From contig NZ_CP040273.1 of assembly GCF_013393905.1 (NCBI RefSeq), positions 248,001 to 312,000 of the forward strand: DNA of 64,000 bases. Reading direction: 5' to 3'. Positions within the stretch are counted from its first letter, which is position 1; each line of letters opens with the position of its first letter. The notes beneath the pieces were generated by a model, which was not told where the DNA came from, ran no database searches, and saw only the letters and a program-made list of their open reading frames with translations. The position numbers were made by a program, and so were the translations under genes. This document shows positions 41,722 through 50,760 of this stretch, in pieces. The DNA comes from Nostoc sp. C052 (GTDB lineage: Bacteria; Cyanobacteriota; Cyanobacteriia; Cyanobacteriales; Nostocaceae).

Positions 41722-43716
41722 ATGCCTGTTACCTACGAACTTAGAGATTATCAACATCAGTGGATAAAAGATATTTGGAATTCTTGGGAGAATGGTAATA
41801 GGCGAGTGCTTGCACAACTCCCGACAGCCGCCGGAAAAACGGTGTGCTTTGCACATATTTCTCATAAATTCTTTGACCAAGGAAAACAAGTTTTAGTCAT
41901 TGCCCATCGGATTGAGTTGATATCTCAAGCTGCCGAAAAGCTAGAGCAAATTATCGGTGAACCAGTTGGGATTATCAAAGCAGGTGTTCTGGCTAATCCC
42001 GAACGGAGAATCCAAGTTGCTAGCGTTCAAACGTTGAGCAGACGAGAGGTATTGGATTTGCCAATGAACATTGGACTTTTGATATTAGATGAAGCGCATC
42101 ATGCAACTGCTTTATCTTATCGGCGATTAATTGAACATTATGAAAGCGCCCAGATATTAGGTGCAACTGCCACTCCTCAGAGGATTGACGGTCAAGGTTT
42201 TGTTGATTTATTTGATGATTTGGTTATTGGCATTGACACGGCTTACTTAATTCAATCTGGGTATTTAAGTAACTTTCGATTATTTGCAACGAATCAAACT
42301 ATTTCGACTCTTGGAGTTGCAAAGTCTCGTGGGGATTTTAGAGCCAAAGAGTTAGCGGTTGCCGTCACTAGCCAAATTGGGGTTAGCGAAATCCTTGAGA
42401 ATTACTTTAAATATGCACGAAATCTTCGTACAGTTATTTTCGCCTGTAGCTTAGAACATTCTCGTGCCCTGGCTGCGGAGTTTTCTCGTAATTATATTAG
42501 TGCCGAACATTTGGATGGGAAAACTCCCCCACAAGAGAGATTAAAAATATTGCAGCGTTTTCGCAATGGCACTACCCAAGTAATTACTAATTATGAAATC
42601 TTAACCGAGGGCTTTGATTGCCCTAATATTGAGTGTGTCTACTGTGTCCGTCCAACTGAAAGCTCTACTCTCTGGCTACAAATGCTGGGACGAGTTCTAA
42701 GAACTTACACTTTAAAACCAACTGCGGTGATCATTGATATTACCGATAATTGGAAAAAACATGGGCTTCCTGATGAAGCCCGCAAATGGAGTTTATTGCC
42801 TGAAACTATATCAGAAATACAAAATAAAGGTTTAATTCAATGTGAGCATTGCACCCATATTTTTAAACCGCTAACTCATGAATTAGCTAATTTTAATGCC
42901 GAAGTTGACGAGGATGGAGTGGTGATTCAACATCACCAAGCTATTTGTCCAAGCTGTGGTGAAACGATTGATTTTACAACTATTGAAAATCCTGCAAAGC
43001 CAAGTTTTAGCAGAATTCGACTTAGGCAGGGTTTTAGCCTTTCACTTACAGAAATTGACCTTTCTGTTTCTACTTACAGATTAGACTTAGTTACTGATAC
43101 CCTAAAAAAGCAAGGTTTACGGGGTGCAAGTCCCACTAAAATTTATAGCGCCATTTTCATCGCTTTTATTGAAAATATTACTAAATTTACTCTTGGTGAT
43201 TGGCGCGAAATCGTTAAAATTGTTGAGCCATCCCAATCCGCAATTACCAAAAAAGCATGGGAACTGTACAAGGAAGCTTTTGAGCGACATAAGAACCGCA
43301 TCTTGGCTATGTCTTTTGTCGAACAGAAAAAGCTAAAACAACAAGGCAGTACCAATGTGGCGACAATAGAAGCTCTTGGGCAGTTGGAGAATAGTATATT
43401 CTGGGAACCAAAACCACAGGAAAAGTCATCTAAGTTCAAAAAGAATTTAGGCGATAGTTATTTTAAAATGAAGTACAAATCACAATGGAAAGAATCCTTA
43501 ACTTACTGTTCAATGCTAACAGGTGATTTTTTAAACATAAATGCTGGACTATTCCATGTGGAAACTAAAGATGTATATGTAAATATCTGTATTGAGGTTA
43601 GAGAACTTCCTGGGCTGAAATCCAAATTAACAGAGATTTGTGATCCCGCAGAGATTGAATATGCCTTTACCCAGGGGTTTGGCAAGCTTGCTAAGATCAT
43701 GTTCCGGTTAAGTTAA
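41722..43716 (+). CDS. SF2 DEAD/DEAH helicase with zinc ribbon and extra C-terminal domain
   Basis: 664 residues from the ATG at 41722, which has GAGG nine bases upstream; the longer frame to 41656 lacks this. The motifs are motif I LPTAAGKT, motif II LDEAHH, motif III GATATP, and motif VI LQMLGRVLR in the second RecA fold. ITNYEILTEGFDCPNIECV is typical of the Rad25/UvrB-like branch. A zinc ribbon CEHC...CPSC follows near residues 373-410. The last ~230 residues have no domain I recognise. Lone helicases of this architecture occur in phage-defence loci, but no partner is adjacent. Confidence 0.85.
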   Translation: MPVTYELRDYQHQWIKDIWNSWENGNRRVLAQLPTAAGKTVCFAHISHKFFDQGKQVLVIAHRIELISQAAEKLEQIIGEPVGIIKAGVLANPERRIQVASVQTLSRREVLDLPMNIGLLILDEAHHATALSYRRLIEHYESAQILGATATPQRIDGQGFVDLFDDLVIGIDTAYLIQSGYLSNFRLFATNQTISTLGVAKSRGDFRAKELAVAVTSQIGVSEILENYFKYARNLRTVIFACSLEHSRALAAEFSRNYISAEHLDGKTPPQERLKILQRFRNGTTQVITNYEILTEGFDCPNIECVYCVRPTESSTLWLQMLGRVLRTYTLKPTAVIIDITDNWKKHGLPDEARKWSLLPETISEIQNKGLIQCEHCTHIFKPLTHELANFNAEVDEDGVVIQHHQAICPSCGETIDFTTIENPAKPSFSRIRLRQGFSLSLTEIDLSVSTYRLDLVTDTLKKQGLRGASPTKIYSAIFIAFIENITKFTLGDWREIVKIVEPSQSAITKKAWELYKEAFERHKNRILAMSFVEQKKLKQQGSTNVATIEALGQLENSIFWEPKPQEKSSKFKKNLGDSYFKMKYKSQWKESLTYCSMLTGDFLNINAGLFHVETKDVYVNICIEVRELPGLKSKLTEICDPAEIEYAFTQGFGKLAKIMFRLS

Positions 43717-43773
43717 TTCCCAATGTTGGGTCATAATTAACTTGATAATTTTCTAAATATTCATTTGACTGTT

Positions 43774-44985
43774 TTATTCAACAGCGTATTTTATCGCTGC
43801 TTGAAATTTGGGTAAGGCACGAGAAATCATTTCTTCGCTGGCAGTAAGGGAAATCCGAAAGTAACCGGGTATTTCCTGGGGTGTACCTGGTAAAACAAAT
43901 ACATCGTGACTTGCCAGTAGTTCCGCAAAAGCACAGTCATCTTCCCAAGGAGATCGCACCAACAAAAAGAATGTTCCATCGGGGGTATGCAGTTGATAAC
44001 CCATGCCTCGCAGCGACGAATCCATCCAATCTCGCTTTTTTTGTAAATGCTCCATATTTATGTTTATTTTTTCCAAGTCGCTTAGGGCATATTGCATTAG
44101 TACGCTAGGAAAACACCAACCAAAAGCACTTACTTGTAACATAGCGATTACTCGCCTTATTTCTTCCCGCTTGGGCATAGTGGAGGGAAGAGCGATATAT
44201 CCGATACGTTGACCGGGAGCCATTAAGGTTTTACTGTAACCATATACCAAGAAAGAAAATGGGTAAAACTGGGTCGGGCTGGGACAAGATTGGTGATCAA
44301 AAACAATGCGGCTGAAGGTTTCATCAGAAATCATGTAAATCACCTTGCCGTAAAGTTTAGAAGCCTCAGCTAGTATAGTTGCCAAACCCTCTAGAGTCCT
44401 AGCTGAAAAAATCTTACCTGTAGGGTTGTGAGGTGAATTAACAATTATTGCCCGAGTTCGTTCGGTAATTGCTTGAGCGATCGCCTCCAAATTCATCTCG
44501 AAGGTGTTGGTATCTACAGGCACACCCACCGGAACCGCACCTGTAAAATGCACCATACGCCTATAACCTAACCAAGGTGGAGTCAAAATAATTACCTCAT
44601 CCCCTTCCCCAGCTACTATTTGCAGACAAATCGCCAAACCGACTAGAGTCCCATTAGTCATAAAAATATCTTCAGGCAATATAGAAAGTCCACGTTTCTC
44701 CTGAAGAGATGCAGATACAGTAACCCGTGATTCGGGAATATTTCCCTTGTAGCCATACCAACTGGAGTTTTGTGGTACACTCCAACGTTGCAGGGCTTCT
44801 ACAAACCCTGGAAGTGGCATTTCATGAGCATCACCCAAGGAAAAATCAAGGCTTTCCGGCTCAGTTCGGCGACTCATATAGGTCGCTGAAGCGTAAAATT
44901 TACTTATAGGCGTTTGGTAATCTAATTTCTTCAATAACTGTGGTGATATGAAGTGAATTTTGCCTTCATCTGTCGTATCCGGCAT
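43774..44985 (-). CDS. PLP-dependent aminotransferase, class I/II
   Basis: 403 residues, the usual size. It has the NSPHNPTG substrate-binding stretch, an SDETFS motif (Asp that contacts the PLP ring) and YGYSKTLMAPGQRIGY with the PLP Schiff-base lysine. FRISLTA near the end holds the carboxylate-binding Arg. The family includes aspartate and aromatic aminotransferases. The fusion-free, stand-alone context does not point to a pathway. Confidence 0.9.
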   Translation of the reverse strand: MPDTTDEGKIHFISPQLLKKLDYQTPISKFYASATYMSRRTEPESLDFSLGDAHEMPLPGFVEALQRWSVPQNSSWYGYKGNIPESRVTVSASLQEKRGLSILPEDIFMTNGTLVGLAICLQIVAGEGDEVIILTPPWLGYRRMVHFTGAVPVGVPVDTNTFEMNLEAIAQAITERTRAIIVNSPHNPTGKIFSARTLEGLATILAEASKLYGKVIYMISDETFSRIVFDHQSCPSPTQFYPFSFLVYGYSKTLMAPGQRIGYIALPSTMPKREEIRRVIAMLQVSAFGWCFPSVLMQYALSDLEKININMEHLQKKRDWMDSSLRGMGYQLHTPDGTFFLLVRSPWEDDCAFAELLASHDVFVLPGTPQEIPGYFRISLTASEEMISRALPKFQAAIKYAVE

Positions 44986-45060
44986 AACCCCAGCCTTTGA
45001 TTGCTATCTGATGCAGGCAGTATAGTCGTAATTGCATACATTAACAACAAGCGATCGCAT

Positions 45061-45208
45061 CTAGTGGTCTGCCAAGGAAACAATGCAAAAGTGGTTAGCA
45101 GAGGGGCAGAGGGGAAAGAACTTGGTATAAGCCTCTCCTCTGCTCCCCTGCTCCTCTGCACAAGCGCCGACCTCCACAAGCGCAATTTTGGGGAAAGCGA
45201 ACTACTAG
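45061..45208. mobile_element. MITE, copy 3
   Basis: Left end CTAGTGGTCTGCCAA and right end GCGAACTACTAG, 148 bases, with the same G-rich then C-rich core (CAGAGGGGCAGAGGGGAAAG and its near complement) as copy 1. Confidence 0.75.
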
Positions 45209-45269
45209 ATTATCTTCAAGTGCAATCATATTGGCGTAGAAATCATCAACCTATCCCACTAATAACCAA

Positions 45270-46532
45270 CTATTTGGGAACAGTAGACGCGTTGAGTTCA
45301 CCCCTTTTCCCTCTTCCCCTCTTGTTTGCACCTTGTGTCACCTTCGATTCTTCTTCCTTGCTGGAGTTAACCATTTTCATCAAGTGCTGATTTAGATAAC
45401 TTTGCGCCGAGATATAAAGACTTTCCCAAATCTCTTGATTGCGGCTGATTTTTGTGCCGACTGTATTCCCTGCTGTTTTCTCCGACACCAAATACTTACG
45501 GAAATAGTTATTCCACAGGTGTTGGAGGAAATCTTCGGCAAATTCGTTAAAAGGAATAATCCATTTATAGTCCTTGTCTAGAAATACCCGATATGATGCG
45601 ATTATCGGTAGTGCTAGGTCGGTTGGCGCACCAAACCCGAATGAATACTTGCTGTCAGGCAATAACGTAGTTTTACGTATATCTATTGATGCTAGGTCGT
45701 TAGCACCCTTTCTTCTGGGGTTGCTGATATAGTCTTGGATTATTTCGTACAGTCTTTGCTCTATCCACAGAGCATGAGTCAAGAGAGGCAAAAGTGCAGT
45801 TAACCTTTCCCTTTCTGCATCTGTGATGTTACTTGGAAGACTCATTCCTGCTGGGTGCTTGGTTCGTTTATTGCCGTCGGGGTTGTATTTATTTCTGTCC
45901 AGGCAGTAAAGGAGCTTGAGCAAATGGGTAACATTGCACTGGGCATTTCTGGGAGCGCCGCTTTGGTTTTGGTAATAGGCAATGCGGAATTTTCTATCTT
46001 CTTTCTGTTCTAACTGGGCTAAATACTGCTTGATGAATTTGTAATCACCCCTGGCGTTGACTTTGGAGCGAGAATCTACTGGCGTTGTAGTGTTGGAGGC
46101 CAGGGCTATATCTTTGGCTGATTCTTCAGTCAGTCCAATGTGGATCGTAACTTTTACTCTGGCTTCGGTTAGGTCATATTTGTAATTTTTCGCTTGCTCA
46201 AATGCTAAAACTGTATGCCCTCCGTTGATAATGCCATCACTACCCCCCTCGTTAGCTTCTAAGACTTCTAGCTCCAGTTCAGTTTTATTCTTGACAGGTT
46301 TAGCAATATTCGCTGACAGAACGATTCCACTGTGGCGAGAGAAGAATTTTGCAGGTTCGGTGGTCAGTGAGTCGAAGATTTGTCTGTAGGTCGCGCTTTT
46401 ACGGTTTGGTTCCCTGATGTTTGGTTCTAGCGGTAGGTCTATCGGGAAGCTGTCTACATGAGCAGTGGCGATGATGCAGTTTGGGTTGGCTTGAAAATAG
46501 TTATCTATCTTAATGTTCCAAGTCTTGGGCAT
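45270..46532 (-). CDS. AIPR-family protein (abortive infection phage resistance family)
   Basis: 420 residues, soluble. The AIPR-like signature is GIINGGHTVLAFEQAKNY around residue 100, followed by VKVTIHIGLTEESAKDIALA and the ASNTTTPVDSRS segment. In AIPR proteins a similar NGGQTT/N stretch lies in a nuclease-like domain. Family members occur in abortive-infection phage-defence loci, but direct activity is poorly known. The last ~35 residues (basic, GANKRGRGKRGE) resemble a scrap at 40790-40870, so the tail may be repeat-derived. The start at 46532 is a good ATG. Classed by eye; confidence moderate. Confidence 0.65.
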   Translation of the reverse strand: MPKTWNIKIDNYFQANPNCIIATAHVDSFPIDLPLEPNIREPNRKSATYRQIFDSLTTEPAKFFSRHSGIVLSANIAKPVKNKTELELEVLEANEGGSDGIINGGHTVLAFEQAKNYKYDLTEARVKVTIHIGLTEESAKDIALASNTTTPVDSRSKVNARGDYKFIKQYLAQLEQKEDRKFRIAYYQNQSGAPRNAQCNVTHLLKLLYCLDRNKYNPDGNKRTKHPAGMSLPSNITDAERERLTALLPLLTHALWIEQRLYEIIQDYISNPRRKGANDLASIDIRKTTLLPDSKYSFGFGAPTDLALPIIASYRVFLDKDYKWIIPFNEFAEDFLQHLWNNYFRKYLVSEKTAGNTVGTKISRNQEIWESLYISAQSYLNQHLMKMVNSSKEEESKVTQGANKRGRGKRGELNASTVPK

Positions 46533-46617
46533 AGTTGATTTGCAATGTCAGGGGAATTTCTATGTTAACCAAAACTAGTATCTGATATCGCGTTTTGAGG
46601 TAATGCGAAGTACCGTT

Positions 46618-46640
46618 GTATGCCAACCCAAAATGCGCTG
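46618..46640 (-). repeat. MITE right-end scrap and dispersed repeat
   Basis: TGCCAACCCAAAATGCGCTG is the inverted form of the right end of the CTAG-ended MITE. It is followed by the dispersed GGAGACGCTGCGCGAAGGCT sequence near 46654-46675. Confidence 0.5.
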
Positions 46641-46714
46641 TCAAGTCGCAACTCTTGGAGACGCTGCGCGAAGGCTCCAATTCAAAATTAATACCCGAAG
46701 GGCACTAAAAAAAT

Positions 46715-47188
46715 AAACTTAGTTATAAGTTGGTCAGCGATAGCCAAGCTGTCATAGTAGAGAATCTTCATGTCAAAGGCATGGTACGCAATCATAAATT
46801 GGCAAAGTCAATATCTGATGTGGGTTGGGGAACATTCACTAATTTTTTAGCCTACAAGCTAGAACGCAAAGGTGCGAGGTTAGTTGAGATTGATAGATGG
46901 TTCCCCAGTTCAAAACTCTGCTCTAATTGTTTCTATCAAATAGGTGAGAGACAAGAGGATGTCCGTGACTGGACTTGTCCTCATTGTAATACTCATCATG
47001 ATCGTGATGGAAACGCAGCCGCAAATATTAGAGCAGAGGGTATCAGAATGATAAAGGCGGAAGGTTCAGCCGTCTCTGCTGTAGGAGGGGAGGTAAGACC
47101 AAAACTAGGGCGAAAGTCCAAGTTGCGGCACTCCCTTGTGATTACAGAAGCCGACACTGTACTTGGTACTCCAAGTCAGTGTGGGTAG
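46715..47188 (+). pseudogene. tnpB: TnpB (IS200/IS605 OrfB) C-terminal fragment
   Basis: About 155 codons of a normal ~400. The surviving part begins near KLSYKLVSDSQAVIVENLHV, which keeps the RuvC Glu. It continues through SSKLCSNC and WTCPHCN (zinc ribbon) to HHDRDGNAAANI with the last RuvC Asp. The first RuvC Asp and the whole N-terminal half are missing, so no RNA-guided cutting is possible. The right-end hairpin of the element survives downstream. The left end was not found. Confidence 0.85.
47154..47182 (+). mobile_element. IS200/IS605 right-end hairpin
   Basis: ACACTG pairs with CAGTGT and ACTTGG with CCAAGT, with one unpaired T at 47160 between them and a TACT loop. An imperfect palindrome with an extrahelical T is the recognition site of the Y1 transposase in this family. 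The same region would encode the 3' end of the guide (omega) RNA in an intact element. Confidence 0.8.
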
Positions 47189-47283
47189 TTCACTTTGGAT
47201 TGCGCCAAGGAGTTCAACATCTTCTTAATTCCCCACACCCCAATACCTGCAATCCTACATCCCACACCAAGAAGCCAACCATA

Positions 47284-48654
47284 TCAAGGGTTTGCATTTA
47301 ACTTAGTGGCATTCGTCCAATGAATCTCTTTGGAACGAAAAGCTCTATCCCAATCGTTAGCAATCACTTCCATCATATTGATCATGCCTTCATAGCCAAA
47401 ATATGGCTTATCAACATAAGTTTCTCTGTTAGTAGGGCTAAATACATCAAAAGCAATTTTGATTCCTAGTTCCTCTGCCATGTATTTTTCCCATGCCGAG
47501 CCAATCACAGCATCAACATCAAACTCTTCTAAAGTCTGTTTTACCTGATAGCCATCTGCCGAAAATATTACACGGGAAGTAAGACCGAGGCTGTGCAGTT
47601 CTCGCTCCAAAATTGAACGAGAATCAGGCATCGCCGAGCGAAATAATAAGACTTCAGGAATCATCTCCAATTCTTCAAAGAGCATTCTAACCAGTCCAAT
47701 GCCAAGCGTTCCATCCGCAGATACAGCAATTCTACAGTTACGATATCGGGGAATAATCATCAATGCTCGTTTGCGAAGTGTATCTACGACCATTTCTTCG
47801 CCAAGTTTAATTAGCGGTTCGACTTTTTGTTCGATCTTAAAATGTGCCGCTAATGCCTTCAACCATCGAGTAGTGTTGTTTACACCTACTGGTAAAGGTA
47901 TATCATCAAGGATGAGGGGGATATTGTGGGTCTCTTGCATTTTCCGAGCAAACTTATACCCAACATCATGACTAAGAACAATATTGGCCGTTGCCTCACC
48001 AGCTAGCTCCAGTTCTTCAAATGAAGTATTATGAGAAAAAACAGTCTGTACTCTAATCCTCAAAGATTTTAAAATCTGCGTTACCCATTGCAAGTCAGCC
48101 CACCAAGTAGGATTAAGATTTGCCTGTGGCGCAATGATATTTACAATCCTCGGCTTTCTACCCCTTCTTTTAGTCTGCCTTTTTTTGATAAAAGGAAGTA
48201 AAGCATCCATTCCCATCTCCAAGCCATCATAAGCATTGCCCCGAAATCCACCAGCCATTAAAGGAACGAGTTTGGCTTTGATATCTGGCTGAAGCTGGTT
48301 GCACAATCCCGCAATATCTTCACCAATGATGTCTGCCGCGCAAGTCCCAACGACAAACATCACCTTAGAATCAAAAGATTGATCCGCCTCTTTAATCATC
48401 CCTTTGAGTTTATCAGACGCTCCCATCACAATGTCTGACTCAAAAAGACGAGTACAACCTACTTTCCGCTTGGTGAAATCAACCTCATGAGCATCATACC
48501 CAGCTGCGACAGTGGACGCACAACCCTGTGGAGACTGAATCACAATACTAACATCTTTAATACCAGCAACTGTAGTTGCAATACCTTCAAGGGCACAGCC
48601 AACTACTGGGTCTTTACTATGGTTACAATTGTCAAAAGTCGTTTCAGCAGACAT
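47284..48654 (-). CDS. vnfN: VnfN, FeV-cofactor scaffold subunit
   Basis: 456 residues. It has the nitrogenase-component-1 fold of NifN-type proteins. Cluster-type cysteines are C20 (PVVGCALEG), C45 (SPQGCAST) and C105 (VVGTCAADIIGED), while the FeMoco-type Cys/His pair of VnfD is absent. With VnfE it should form the scaffold complex that matures the NifB-derived cluster for the VFe protein, by analogy with NifEN. Last gene of the leftward vnf series. It keeps some likeness to NifN, but the clean linkage to vnfDG-K-E makes VnfN the better name. A 363-base gap separates it from vnfE. Confidence 0.92.
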   Translation of the reverse strand: MSAETTFDNCNHSKDPVVGCALEGIATTVAGIKDVSIVIQSPQGCASTVAAGYDAHEVDFTKRKVGCTRLFESDIVMGASDKLKGMIKEADQSFDSKVMFVVGTCAADIIGEDIAGLCNQLQPDIKAKLVPLMAGGFRGNAYDGLEMGMDALLPFIKKRQTKRRGRKPRIVNIIAPQANLNPTWWADLQWVTQILKSLRIRVQTVFSHNTSFEELELAGEATANIVLSHDVGYKFARKMQETHNIPLILDDIPLPVGVNNTTRWLKALAAHFKIEQKVEPLIKLGEEMVVDTLRKRALMIIPRYRNCRIAVSADGTLGIGLVRMLFEELEMIPEVLLFRSAMPDSRSILERELHSLGLTSRVIFSADGYQVKQTLEEFDVDAVIGSAWEKYMAEELGIKIAFDVFSPTNRETYVDKPYFGYEGMINMMEVIANDWDRAFRSKEIHWTNATKLNANP

Positions 48655-48727
48655 TTTTCCTCCTGTTTTTCTAAGGCTTGACTATGGTAAAAATTTTACT
48701 CATTACACCAACCTGGAATAGTTTAAG

Positions 48728-48898
48728 TAGGTTGGGGAGCCACTGCGTTGGGCGGCTCTGCCGACTTGTTCGCTCTTAGCGTTCCCGCAGGTTAGCATGT
48801 GGCGTTTGAGGAACAAAACCCAATTATTTCTGAGAGTTTGTTGGGTTTCACTACCCTGTGGTCAGCCGCCTCCGGCATCTACGTTTTACTTAACCTAC
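48728..48898. repeat. inverted-repeat element between vnfE and vnfN
   Basis: Outer GTAGGTT/AACCTAC and inner AAACCCAA/TTGGGTTT arms, with dispersed repeat text (GGCTCTGCCGACTTGTTCGC, GCGTACCCCTACGGGTAAGC) around them. Non-coding. It lengthens the gap inside the cluster. Confidence 0.5.
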
Positions 48899-49017
48899 AA
48901 TTTTCTACGTGTTAGCGTACCCCTACGGGTAAGCAAGCTACGCGGAGCGTCTCCAAGAGTTGCGGGGCGTAGCCCGACAAATCCATACTTTGATTCAGCA
49001 AAGTCACATTTTATTTA

Positions 49018-50541
49018 TTACTCGTTAAAACATTTTCCCCGCTTCTTTCCTGCTGCATATACGGTACAGTCAGGCATGTCTTGAGCTAATTTTCCGCTTA
49101 GTGATTGAGTAGATGCTAACCCGGAATTTTTAGGGAATACCATTTGCTTGGTTAAAGCACTCCGAGGTCTAAAGCCATATTGAAGTGCTGTTTTTATACA
49201 CTTTGCGACCTTTAAGGCTCCGCGATAGCCAAATCTGGGACGATTTAAGATAGCATTTAAATCGACTACGGGAATATGGGGGAAACTCAAGGAAGAACCA
49301 AAATAAACTACCGATTCTGCATCAAGACCACCAATGAAATCCAGTAATTCATCTTCCGTTTGTTTCATGGACTCGTACTTGCCAAAGGCCAGTGTCCCTT
49401 TTGTAATCAGGATTTCCGGGTCTAACCCTGTTTCCAACAAATAATCTACACTGGTTTCTCGTGCTTCTGTACTCCAGGGATGGAAGTTATAGATTACTAC
49501 ACGCATCCCAAAATCACGATCCAACATGTGAGCAAGGGATAAGCACTTGATAGCGTCATGTCCTTCGATAATCGCTAACTTCCCTTCTATATAACTCTTA
49601 GCTGCTTCAAATTCAGTCTTGATTGCGGCATATTCCTTTTCCATTAGGGCAGTGGCCTGTTCTTCCATCCCTAAATATTTTGCCGCCCCTTCGAGCCATT
49701 TTTCTGTAGCGCTGATTCCGTAGGGAAGGATAGTAGAATTTAACGGCGTACCGAACTTGTCTGACATGGCTTTGCCAATGGTATAGCCAAGATCCAAACA
49801 TAAAGTACAGTTGACTGCTGCACTCGGTGCTTGCTTGAGTTCTTCTAATGTACAATCACCTGCGATGACGCTGTGAACTCTTGCCCCCATTGCTTCTATT
49901 AATCGCACCAATTCTTTGACATCAGTTTCGACTTCTGTCCTTTCAGGGCCCATCTTCGCGCCCACAATATTGACAGCATCAGCTAGTTGTGCTTTCCGCT
50001 CTGGAGTTGGCGGCTCCATAAAATCTACGATTTGCCGAAATACGATATCAAATCCACTGCGATACTCCCCAGCGAATCCTTCACAATGTATCGTCATGAT
50101 CTCGGCATCGATTTCGCTGCGGGCTTTATTCACTACGTCATCAACACAGTCGCCAATAATACCAGACGCACAACTAGTAGCAACAACGATCGCATCAGGA
50201 TGGTATTTTTCATCTACTTCTCGAATCGCGCCTTTTAATTCTTTTTCGCCACCAAAAATTACCGCTTTCTCACTCATGTTCGTAGTCACCACGGGTTCAT
50301 AAGGGGAACCACTATTGCGGCTATTAGTCAGCTTGTATGCCCGCTTAACTCCATAAGCACAGCCACTCGGCCCGTGAGAAATGACGATCGCATTTTTAAT
50401 CCCACTTAAAATTTTCGTTGCAGTCCAAAATTTACAAGGGCGGGTATGACTACCTTGTAAAGTAGTCTTAATCTTACCTTCTTTTGCCAAGCGATAAAGT
50501 TCGCTCAAGTTTCCGTAAAATACGACATTCTGATCTATCAT
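49018..50541 (-). CDS. vnfE: VnfE, FeV-cofactor scaffold subunit
   Basis: 507 residues. Component-1 fold with cluster cysteines C36 (HTRPCKFW), C61 (GPSGCAYG) and C124 (ATSCASGIIGD). It opens with IDQNVVFYGNLSELYRLAKE and has a longer C-terminal tail than NifE (AGKKRGKC). VnfE pairs with VnfN as the assembly scaffold for the iron-vanadium cofactor. Its start is a good ATG, and the 219-base gap to vnfK is occupied by an inverted repeat. vnfEN linked to vnfDGK is the arrangement known from Anabaena variabilis. Confidence 0.93.
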   Translation of the reverse strand: MIDQNVVFYGNLSELYRLAKEGKIKTTLQGSHTRPCKFWTATKILSGIKNAIVISHGPSGCAYGVKRAYKLTNSRNSGSPYEPVVTTNMSEKAVIFGGEKELKGAIREVDEKYHPDAIVVATSCASGIIGDCVDDVVNKARSEIDAEIMTIHCEGFAGEYRSGFDIVFRQIVDFMEPPTPERKAQLADAVNIVGAKMGPERTEVETDVKELVRLIEAMGARVHSVIAGDCTLEELKQAPSAAVNCTLCLDLGYTIGKAMSDKFGTPLNSTILPYGISATEKWLEGAAKYLGMEEQATALMEKEYAAIKTEFEAAKSYIEGKLAIIEGHDAIKCLSLAHMLDRDFGMRVVIYNFHPWSTEARETSVDYLLETGLDPEILITKGTLAFGKYESMKQTEDELLDFIGGLDAESVVYFGSSLSFPHIPVVDLNAILNRPRFGYRGALKVAKCIKTALQYGFRPRSALTKQMVFPKNSGLASTQSLSGKLAQDMPDCTVYAAGKKRGKCFNE

Positions 50542-50567
50542 GATACTTCTCCAAATATCTCATCTTT

Positions 50568-50753
50568 TTTAAACGCAGAGGGGAAGCAGCGCGTTGCGGG
50601 GGTTCCCACGCCACTTGCTTTATGCCGGGGAACCCGTCCACCGCAGTGGCTCCCCGTTGTAGCGACTGCCGTCGCGCTGGGGTTGGCGCAAAGGAACGCA
50701 AAATTTTGAATAGAGGCTCCAGCATTCAAACTCTGCGTTCCTCTGCGTTTAAA
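50568..50753. repeat. 186-bp inverted-repeat element between vnfK and vnfE
   Basis: TTTAAACGCAGAGG and CCTCTGCGTTTAAA are perfect 14-base terminal inverted repeats. The interior is GC-rich and has no coding capacity. It fills almost the whole vnfK-vnfE gap. Confidence 0.75.
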
Positions 50754-50760
50754 ATTCAAT

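Noticed and set aside
46715..47188. Active TnpB RNA-guided nuclease
   Set aside because: The N-terminal two thirds and the first RuvC Asp are missing.
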